DNA from: Paenibacillus taichungensis
GTDB lineage: Bacteria > Bacillota > Bacilli > Paenibacillales > Paenibacillaceae
DNA: 64,000 bases
Assembly: GCF_013359905.1 (NCBI RefSeq)
Contig: NZ_JABMCC010000121.1
Span: 744,001-808,000, forward strand
Reading direction: 5' to 3'
A program made the position numbers and the translations under genes. Below, one piece after another: positions 58,415 to 64,000 of the stretch. Within the stretch, counting starts at the first letter, position 1; every line of letters begins with the position of its first letter. The notes below the pieces were generated by a model. The model was not told where the DNA came from. It did not search any database and was given only the letters and a program-made list of their open reading frames with translations.

Positions 58415-58788
58415 AATCCATTCCGATCTCCATTTTACTAGCCAGTGTCATTTTGGGAATATCGTTCATAGTTGGCTGCCTGTTGCTATCAAATCAGGGG
58501 AGAGCTAGTGAATCGACTCAGGCAGTGGAACAGGATGTGCCGAACAATAATAAAACATTAATGACGATCCAAGAAACGGCGGAGTATCTGAGTATGACTA
58601 AAGAACAGGTGATGGACATTATTAAGGCCGAACAAGGAAGTTTCTCGGCATCCGGTTTCTTTGAAGGGAAAATGTTTCCTTTCATCAAGGTTCAAGATCA
58701 ATTTTTGGTTAGTAGAATCGAGTTGGAATTGTGGGCTCAGGACGCATCTTCAAGTCATAGAAGATATATTAATGGGCAGATGCAATAG
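58411..58788 (+). CDS. Membrane-anchored protein with an excisionase-type helix-turn-helix
   Basis: 125 residues from ATG 58411, overlapping the deaminase stop (ATGA). A hydrophobic segment (ISILLASVILGISFIVGCLL) is followed by a polar linker and a compact domain MTIQETAEYLSMTKEQVMDI that matches the excisionase/MerR-like helix-turn-helix opening, then SRIELELWAQDA. If the hydrophobic part is a simple signal-anchor, the domain would lie outside the cell, which is odd for a DNA-binding fold. It may have been reused for protein binding. Confidence 0.7.
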   Translation: MKSIPISILLASVILGISFIVGCLLLSNQGRASESTQAVEQDVPNNNKTLMTIQETAEYLSMTKEQVMDIIKAEQGSFSASGFFEGKMFPFIKVQDQFLVSRIELELWAQDASSSHRRYINGQMQ

Positions 58789-58833
58789 TCCTAGGGGAAC
58801 GACGGCCTAAACAAACAAAGGAGATAATTTGAA

Positions 58834-59415
58834 ATGGAGTTCGCAGGACAGAAGATAAGAATAACACCTGTCACAGAACATGACCTCGACTTTATAAGCA
58901 AAATTGAATGTGATGCGAGTATATGGAGTTTTGAGGAGACCGTTGAAACGGATACGGAGAAAGTTCGCGATAAATATCGTAGTCATTTTTTTACTGTGGA
59001 GGAAAAGCCGTATGCCTATGATTTCATTATTCGTCGTTTGGAAGATCCAGAAGGTGAACCAATTGGCCTTATCCAAATGTGGAGCTATGTAGGTCATAGA
59101 AAAAGCTGGGAACTCGGATTCGCGCTGCTTCCGAATTATGTAGGGGAGGGCTATGGAAGTGAGGCTACGAATCTTTTATTAGAATTTGCATTCAACGGGT
59201 TACACGCCCATAAAGTGATAGGTATGTGCAATGCTCAGAATGTCCGATCGGCTGCGCTGATGCAGAATGTAGGTATGACACGGGAAGCTGTGTTCAAGGA
59301 AGAACTTTGGTGGAACAATCAATGGACGGATCAATATTTCTTCTCCATTTTAGAAAAAGAGTTTAGTGAACAAAGAGGGAGAAATTCAGATGACCAAGCT
59401 GGTTTTGTTAAGTGA
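58834..59415 (+). CDS. GNAT acetyltransferase
   Basis: 193 residues. KIRITPVTEHDLDFISKIEC, SWELGFALLPNYVGEGYGSE (acetyl-CoA loop in VGEGYGSEA) and AQNVRSAALMQNVGMTREAV are RimJ/RimL-like. AAGGAGA lies before the ATG. It overlaps the peptidase-like gene that follows by 26 bp. Confidence 0.9.
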   Translation: MEFAGQKIRITPVTEHDLDFISKIECDASIWSFEETVETDTEKVRDKYRSHFFTVEEKPYAYDFIIRRLEDPEGEPIGLIQMWSYVGHRKSWELGFALLPNYVGEGYGSEATNLLLEFAFNGLHAHKVIGMCNAQNVRSAALMQNVGMTREAVFKEELWWNNQWTDQYFFSILEKEFSEQRGRNSDDQAGFVK

Positions 59416-60028
59416 TTTATATTTCGAATCTAACCACCAACTGAATCAGAGGATATTGAGCTTGTTCAACTCTGACCAGCCTTCCATTGGTTATGTACCT
59501 TCGTGTTCCGATCCGGGACGGAAATATTTCGAGCATACGAGACGTTACTATAATCAACTGGGAATCAAATCAATTGATTATTATGATCTAGACCTAGAAT
59601 ACGAGGGAAACAGATTCAATACGATTTTTGAAACCGATGCGATTCATTTATCTGGAGGGAATACATTTTATTTTCTAAGTTTATTGCAGAAGAGAAATGC
59701 AATGGGATTGTTGCGTTCCTATGTGAACAAGGGCGGCATTCTGATTGGAGTTAGCGCGGGTAGTATTCTAACTACACCAACGATTGAAATGGCCGGATAT
59801 GGTAAAGATGCAGACGAGAACCATGTTGGATTAATGGACAAGCAGGCTCTGGCGCTCGTTGATTTTGAATTTTCACCACATTGGGATGGAACGGAAGAAG
59901 CTCTGGAATCATTACGAGATTACGCGCGTGCCAATTCTACAACAATCTATGCTTGCAAAGATGGTAGCGGGATTATTATCGATGGTGAAGTGGTAGAGTC
60001 ATATGGCGATGCACATCGTATAAACTGA
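59390..60028 (+). CDS. Peptidase family S51-like protein
   Basis: 212 residues from ATG 59390 (AGAGGGAG upstream). The nucleophile Ser122 is in GVSAGS, and HLSGGNTFYFLSLL is the typical upstream motif. ALVDFEFSPHWDG supplies the usual His region. The family includes peptidase E (Asp-dipeptidase) and cyanophycinase; a short cytoplasmic peptidase is the likely role. Confidence 0.88.
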   Translation: MTKLVLLSDLYFESNHQLNQRILSLFNSDQPSIGYVPSCSDPGRKYFEHTRRYYNQLGIKSIDYYDLDLEYEGNRFNTIFETDAIHLSGGNTFYFLSLLQKRNAMGLLRSYVNKGGILIGVSAGSILTTPTIEMAGYGKDADENHVGLMDKQALALVDFEFSPHWDGTEEALESLRDYARANSTTIYACKDGSGIIIDGEVVESYGDAHRIN

Positions 60029-60046
60029 AAATAAGGTGGGACTACA

Positions 60047-60940
60047 ATGAGTGAAATCACTGTATATCATTATGATGCTTTTTCGACGGTTCCTGGTAAA
60101 GGAAATCCGGCTGGAGTCGTCTTTCATGCCGATTCGCTCAGTGAAGAAGCGATGCAGCAGATTGCGCATAAAGTCGGCTTTAATGAAACGGTCTTCGTGA
60201 TGAGTTCAGTAGTTGCAGACGTTAGATTACGATATTTCACACCGGGTCATGAGATTAATCTGTGTGGTCATGCAACAATGGCATCCATGTATGGGTTAAA
60301 GACTAGAGGGCTACTGGAGGATAAACAGTCGATCACTATTGAGGCTAATGTAGGCATATTGCCGATTCAGTTCCAGCAGGATGGCGATACGATCAACATT
60401 GAGATGAAGCAGGATCAACCCCGTTTCATGCCATTCCAAGGTGACATAGAGAAGCTGGCAAAATCCATTAATCTAACCACGGATGATATTGATCTATCCA
60501 CACCTATAGTTTATGGAAGTACAGGCACCTGGACTTTGTTGATACCGATTCGCAAACTGACTTCTTTCCAACAAATGAAACCGGGTTCTTCTCTATTTCC
60601 TGAGATATTAGATGAAAATCCGAAAGCTTCTCTGCATCCATTTGCTTTGGAAACCCGCGATTCAGATGCGCTAATGCATGCCAGACATTTTTCCTCGCCC
60701 TTTTCGGGAACTACGGAGGATCCGGTTACGGGAACAGCATCCGGTGTGATGGGTGCCTATTATTTGGAGTATATGAATTCTGGGATGGATCAGACTCATT
60801 TTGTTGTGGAGCAAGGGCATGAGATTGGCAGAGATGGGAAAGTTCATGTCAGTGTAGTCAGAAATGGACAGGACATGGATGTCAGAATACGAGGCACGGC
60901 TGTTTTTGTGGAAGAAATGAAAGTGGAGTTGAATACGTAA
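60047..60940 (+). CDS. PhzF family isomerase
   Basis: 297 residues. Both halves of the PhzF fold are visible. The catalytic Glu47 is in VGFNETVFV. YFTPGHEINLCGHATMASMY and PVTGTASGVMGAYYLEY are the family motifs. PhzF acts in phenazine synthesis, but no other phenazine gene is nearby, so this is probably one of the many PhzF-like isomerases with an unknown small-molecule substrate. Confidence 0.92.
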   Translation: MSEITVYHYDAFSTVPGKGNPAGVVFHADSLSEEAMQQIAHKVGFNETVFVMSSVVADVRLRYFTPGHEINLCGHATMASMYGLKTRGLLEDKQSITIEANVGILPIQFQQDGDTINIEMKQDQPRFMPFQGDIEKLAKSINLTTDDIDLSTPIVYGSTGTWTLLIPIRKLTSFQQMKPGSSLFPEILDENPKASLHPFALETRDSDALMHARHFSSPFSGTTEDPVTGTASGVMGAYYLEYMNSGMDQTHFVVEQGHEIGRDGKVHVSVVRNGQDMDVRIRGTAVFVEEMKVELNT

Positions 60941-60966
60941 CAACGTAAATGAAGGAGAGGGTTTAG

Positions 60967-61761
60967 GTGGATGAACAGGCGGTACTACATACAGTTTCTC
61001 ATTTGTTACAAGAAGAATGTTCGGATTCTTTGGTAGGAATTTATTTGCACGGGTCCATGGCTATGGGGTGCTTCCATCCCAATCAAAGCGATATCGATAT
61101 ACTGGTGGTATGCCGGGAGCAGCTGTCTGCTGATACCTATCGAAGGATTGCGAAGAGATTGATGCAGACCGAAGATGAAATGCATATTGTCACAGGGTTT
61201 GAACTTAGTATTGTTTTGGAGTCTACGGTTGCTAAACTGACATTTCCGACTCCATTTGAGTTTCATTACTCGGGGTATCACCGGGAAAAGTATAGAACTG
61301 ATGATCAATATCTTTGCGGTGGATACGAAGATCCGGATCTGGTAGCACACCTGGCCGTTATTGTTGACCGTGGAATTGTGCTTGTCGGCAAACCGATTAA
61401 GGAGTTATTCCAGCCCGTAAAACGTGAATATATGTTGGCCTCTATTACATCTGACGTTGGTTCAGCTATGGAAGAAATAACGGAGAATCCTGTCTACTAT
61501 GTTTTGAACCTATCACGGGTTCTATTGTATGTGAAAGAGTCGGTTATATACTCCAAGCGAGAAGCAGGCGAGTGGGCACTCATTCATATTTTACCGAAGT
61601 ACAAAGAAGTCATCTCACAATGTCTAGCAAAATATAACGGAGAGCTGGAAAGCGTGAATCTAAGTGATGATTTACTTCTGGATTATGCGAAGTACATGTT
61701 GGATGAAATAAAAAGGAGACATCATGATGATTATAACAACAGAGGATCTGGAACTGATTGA
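60967..61761 (+). CDS. Aminoglycoside nucleotidyltransferase-like protein
   Basis: 264 residues; GTG start at 60967 with GGAGAGGG upstream. The nucleotidyltransferase motif is GSMAMGCFHPNQSDIDILVV (Gly29-Ser30, Asp42, Asp44). The C-terminal part is helical, as in the AadA/ANT(9) group with the DUF4111 domain (ELFQPVKREYMLASITSDVG, YVLNLSRVLLYVKESVIYSK, EAGEWALIHILPKYKEV). It would transfer AMP to an aminoglycoside-like compound; resistance is inferred, not shown. The 3' end overlaps the cytidine deaminase gene by 38 bp. Confidence 0.88.
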   Translation: MDEQAVLHTVSHLLQEECSDSLVGIYLHGSMAMGCFHPNQSDIDILVVCREQLSADTYRRIAKRLMQTEDEMHIVTGFELSIVLESTVAKLTFPTPFEFHYSGYHREKYRTDDQYLCGGYEDPDLVAHLAVIVDRGIVLVGKPIKELFQPVKREYMLASITSDVGSAMEEITENPVYYVLNLSRVLLYVKESVIYSKREAGEWALIHILPKYKEVISQCLAKYNGELESVNLSDDLLLDYAKYMLDEIKRRHHDDYNNRGSGTD

Positions 61762-62158
61762 AGCAGCAAAGAACGTAATTTCGCGTTTGTATCAGGAGGG
61801 CAAGCATCACGTTGGGGCAGCAGTACGAACTCGATCTGGAAAAATATTTACGGCGGTACATCTGGAAGCCTATATTGGTCGTGTCTCAGTATGCGCGGAA
61901 GCGATTGCTATAGGTAAAGCCATTTCGGAAGGGGAACATGAATTCGAAACGATCGTGGCCGTAAGACATCCCGAAGTTGATCCTAATGATGCACCGAACG
62001 GAGCGGAAATCCAGTTAGATGTGGTATCTCCTTGCGGTATTTGCAGAGAACTGATTAGTGATTATGGGAAGGACACACAGGTCATCTTGCAGGGAGAAGA
62101 GGGTTATTCTAAAACAACGATTGGGCAGCTATTACCACAAAAATATACAAGAACATAA
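61724..62158 (+). CDS. Cytidine deaminase-like protein
   Basis: 144 residues. Zinc site Cys57-Ala-Glu59 (VSVCAEAIAIGKA) and Cys104/Cys107 (VSPCGICREL). The overall length and the N-terminal YQEGKHHVGAAVRTRSGKIF fit the small tetrameric cytidine deaminase family (Cdd or blasticidin-S deaminase). AAGGAG lies before the ATG, inside the end of the preceding gene. Cytidine or blasticidin-type substrate is possible. Confidence 0.9.
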   Translation: MMIITTEDLELIEAAKNVISRLYQEGKHHVGAAVRTRSGKIFTAVHLEAYIGRVSVCAEAIAIGKAISEGEHEFETIVAVRHPEVDPNDAPNGAEIQLDVVSPCGICRELISDYGKDTQVILQGEEGYSKTTIGQLLPQKYTRT

Positions 62159-62176
62159 TAAGGAAGGTAGACTGTG

Positions 62177-62635
62177 ATGTTTGAGATAGTTGATATTCGG
62201 CAAAAGCCGGACATGCTGCAGACAGCTGTACAATACTTTTGGAAGCAGTGGGGCTCGGAATCAAGTTATCATTTTTACCGGGATTGCATTGAGCGTTCCG
62301 TGGAAACCGAGAGTGATGTACCCCGATTTTATGTACTGTTGGATGGGGACAGGATTGTTGGAGGATATGCTCTGTTAAGGAGTGATTTGAATAGCCGCCA
62401 GGATCTGTTCCCGTGGTTTGCGTGCCTTCATGTTGATCCAGAATACCGAGGCAAGAACCTTGGTGGGCAACTACAGAATCATGCGATTAATGAGGTGAAG
62501 ACGAAGGGCTACGATAAGCTGTATTTATGTACGGATTTGACGGACTATTATGAAAAAAATAACTGGGCGTATATCGGTAAAGGATATTTGCTAGATGATG
62601 AAGAGACTCGGATCTATGAAATTTGCATAAAATGA
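62177..62635 (+). CDS. GNAT acetyltransferase
   Basis: 152 residues from ATG 62177 (AAGGTAG upstream; GTG 62174 is the alternative). FACLHVDPEYRGKNLGGQLQ (acetyl-CoA loop RGKNLGG) and YDKLYLCTDLTDYYEKNNW identify the fold. It is one more of the GNAT genes in this run. Substrate unknown. Confidence 0.88.
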   Translation: MFEIVDIRQKPDMLQTAVQYFWKQWGSESSYHFYRDCIERSVETESDVPRFYVLLDGDRIVGGYALLRSDLNSRQDLFPWFACLHVDPEYRGKNLGGQLQNHAINEVKTKGYDKLYLCTDLTDYYEKNNWAYIGKGYLLDDEETRIYEICIK

Positions 62636-62657
62636 GCGCTTTAATAACACGAACGGA

Positions 62658-63467
62658 GTGATTGTCATCGAACAAACCATTCGTTTAGCTCAAGACCTTG
62701 CGGAGAGAGTCATTCGAAAAGCAGGAGAGGTTGCTAAAGAGCATTTTGATCAGATCACCTGTGCAGTGGAGAAGGGCATCTTTGGTGATGTTGTTACGGA
62801 AGTAGATCATGAAGCAGAGCGGATAATATGTGATGAAATTACCATTCGTTTTCCCGATCATGAGATCCATAGTGAAGAGCGGGGGCATAACGGACAGAAG
62901 AGTGACTGGCTGTGGATGATTGATCCGTTAGACGGAACAAACAACTTTGCCATTGGTCTACCGATATTTTCCGTCTCGATTACATTATTGTATCGTTTAG
63001 AACCCGTCCTCGGAGTTATTTACGAGCCTCTGGTGGATCGTTTGTTTGTGACATCACGTGGGAATGGAGCAAGTTGTAATCTAAACCCCATGAAAGTCCA
63101 AAAGAAAGAGCATATTCACAAAGGGACCATTGGCTGGATTCAGGGGCATCAGGTGCAAAATGAGGAGAAGGCTGTACGGCTACGTCAACATCTGGATGTT
63201 CGTTTCAAACGAATGATGCTATTATGGGCTCCAACCTTACAGTGGTGCATGTTAGCTAAGGGGGATATTGACGGCATTGTGCTCTACAATTCGGAAGGAG
63301 ACGATTTGTATTCAGGCATATTAATGGCGAAAGAAGCAGGTGCCATTGTTATGGATTTTGAAGGGATTCCCTTTGAAGGCATGAATTCAGAGCCATATCT
63401 GATTGCCTGCCATCCGGATCATCGTGAGTATTTCCTGAGTGTCGTTCGGGAGGGAATGAACTCATGA
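62658..63467 (+). CDS. Inositol monophosphatase family protein
   Basis: 269 residues if the GTG at 62658 is used. The site GGAG touches the GTG directly, so a start a few codons later (ATT 62661 or nearby) is also possible. Metal motifs: Glu73 (IHSEERG), Asp89 and Asp92 (MIDPLDGTNNFA) and a C-terminal GDDLYSGILMAKEAGA in place of the usual WDxAAG. It should hydrolyse a sugar or inositol phosphate with Mg2+. It is followed after about 48 bp by an HD-domain gene. Confidence 0.88.
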   Translation: MIVIEQTIRLAQDLAERVIRKAGEVAKEHFDQITCAVEKGIFGDVVTEVDHEAERIICDEITIRFPDHEIHSEERGHNGQKSDWLWMIDPLDGTNNFAIGLPIFSVSITLLYRLEPVLGVIYEPLVDRLFVTSRGNGASCNLNPMKVQKKEHIHKGTIGWIQGHQVQNEEKAVRLRQHLDVRFKRMMLLWAPTLQWCMLAKGDIDGIVLYNSEGDDLYSGILMAKEAGAIVMDFEGIPFEGMNSEPYLIACHPDHREYFLSVVREGMNS

Positions 63468-63515
63468 TTAGCGAGCTTAATAAGCATGAATTCTATAATC
63501 CGAAGGAGAATGGTC

Positions 63516-64000
63516 GTGAACGAATCATTGCAGAGTCAGATTCAATTTCTTATTGAGATTGATAAACTGAAAACGATTGAACGAAAAACGAGAATCATCC
63601 ATGGCGACAGACTCGAAAATGATGCAGAGCATTCCTGGCATCTGGCGATGATGGCCCTGATTTTGCAGAGTCACTCCAACAAGGAGGTGGATATTCTCAA
63701 AGTCATTAAGATGCTTCTTGTTCATGACCTCGTTGAGATCGATGCCGGAGATACATTTGCCTACGATACGGTAGGGCATGCGGATAAATATGACCGAGAG
63801 ATCAAGGCTGCGCATCGACTATTTGGGATTTTACCTGAGGAACAAGCCGAAGAACTGTTGAACCTATGGCTGGAGTTTGAGGCAAAGGAGACCAACGAAG
63901 CGCAGTTTGCCTCGTCGATGGATCGGTTGCAGCCGTTGATCCACAATCATCAGAATGAGGGAGATACGTGGCAGAAATACAATATTACAAGTGAGCAGGT
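63516..64000 (+). CDS. HD-domain phosphohydrolase, cut by the window end
   Basis: At least 161 residues; GTG start at 63516 with AAGGAG about 8 bases before (the ATG at 63510 is too close). The HD motif is in DRLENDAEHSWHLAMMALIL (His39) and LLVHDLVEIDAGDTFAYD (His70-Asp71), with a further Asp in ASSMDRLQPLIHNH. This is the YfbR/5'-nucleotidase-like HD family. The gene runs past position 64000, so its end is not seen. Confidence 0.9.
   Translation, partial: MNESLQSQIQFLIEIDKLKTIERKTRIIHGDRLENDAEHSWHLAMMALILQSHSNKEVDILKVIKMLLVHDLVEIDAGDTFAYDTVGHADKYDREIKAAHRLFGILPEEQAEELLNLWLEFEAKETNEAQFASSMDRLQPLIHNHQNEGDTWQKYNITSEQ

Overview
The window looks like the chromosome of a Gram-positive, spore-forming soil bacterium of the Paenibacillus type. 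The signs are a YesM/YesN kinase-regulator pair next to an LplA/LplB/LplC-type sugar ABC transporter, strong AGGAGG ribosome sites with many TTG and GTG starts, lipoproteins with a Gram-positive lipobox, ECF sigma factors with Sigma_reg-type anti-sigma factors, and many small domain-of-unknown-function (DUF) and immunity-like proteins. The genus is inferred from gene content and not proven. I see no rRNA, tRNA, CRISPR array or intact transposase gene.

0-11.3 kb: a carbohydrate-uptake locus. Divergent permease genes (9416-11267) face a kinase-regulator-binding-protein series (9246 down to 3846). Next to the binding-protein gene an AT-rich island (1009-3739) holds an ECF sigma factor, a membrane-anchored protein and a secreted protein. 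It lies between the intact binding-protein gene and a decayed 3' copy of it (459-996), each copy with its own terminator. 11.4-24 kb: small unrelated genes, several decayed (a FusB-type EF-G-binding protein, a HAD phosphatase joined to a Nudix fragment, a copper-amine-oxidase-like protein), an HxlR regulator divergent from a flavodoxin-fold reductase, an ECF sigma/anti-sigma pair, immunity-like proteins and a cation-diffusion-facilitator gene with a clear promoter and ArsR-type operator.

24.3-28.5 kb: a complete haem-stress module (hssR, hssS, hrtB, hrtA), all in one direction, with a direct repeat like the HssR box before hrtB. 28.5-41.5 kb: Nudix, hydrolase, several acetyltransferases (one a tandem two-domain protein, one behind a candidate leader-peptide attenuator), an aminoglycoside-phosphotransferase-like kinase, pdxH, a radical SAM protein, and a phosphodiester glycosidase/glycosyltransferase-GtrA pair. 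41.6-44.7 kb: an N-acetylglucosamine-type PTS operon (antiterminator, IIA, IIBC) with a recognisable RAT/terminator switch.

45-64 kb: a long run of small, mostly co-directional enzymes (GNAT, VOC, DinB, isochorismatase, HAD, histidine phosphatase, deaminases, PhzF, nucleotidyltransferase, inositol-phosphatase-like, HD), many overlapping by ATGA. The run is broken by an AT-rich island (about 48.3-50.7 kb) with a second secreted protein plus anchored partner, by a LytTR/DUF3021 pair with helically phased GCAA repeats upstream, and by immunity-like genes including an Imm33 protein. Two copies of a 150-bp palindromic repeat (7277-7426 and 24307-24455, opposite orientation) look like a MITE or REP-like element.
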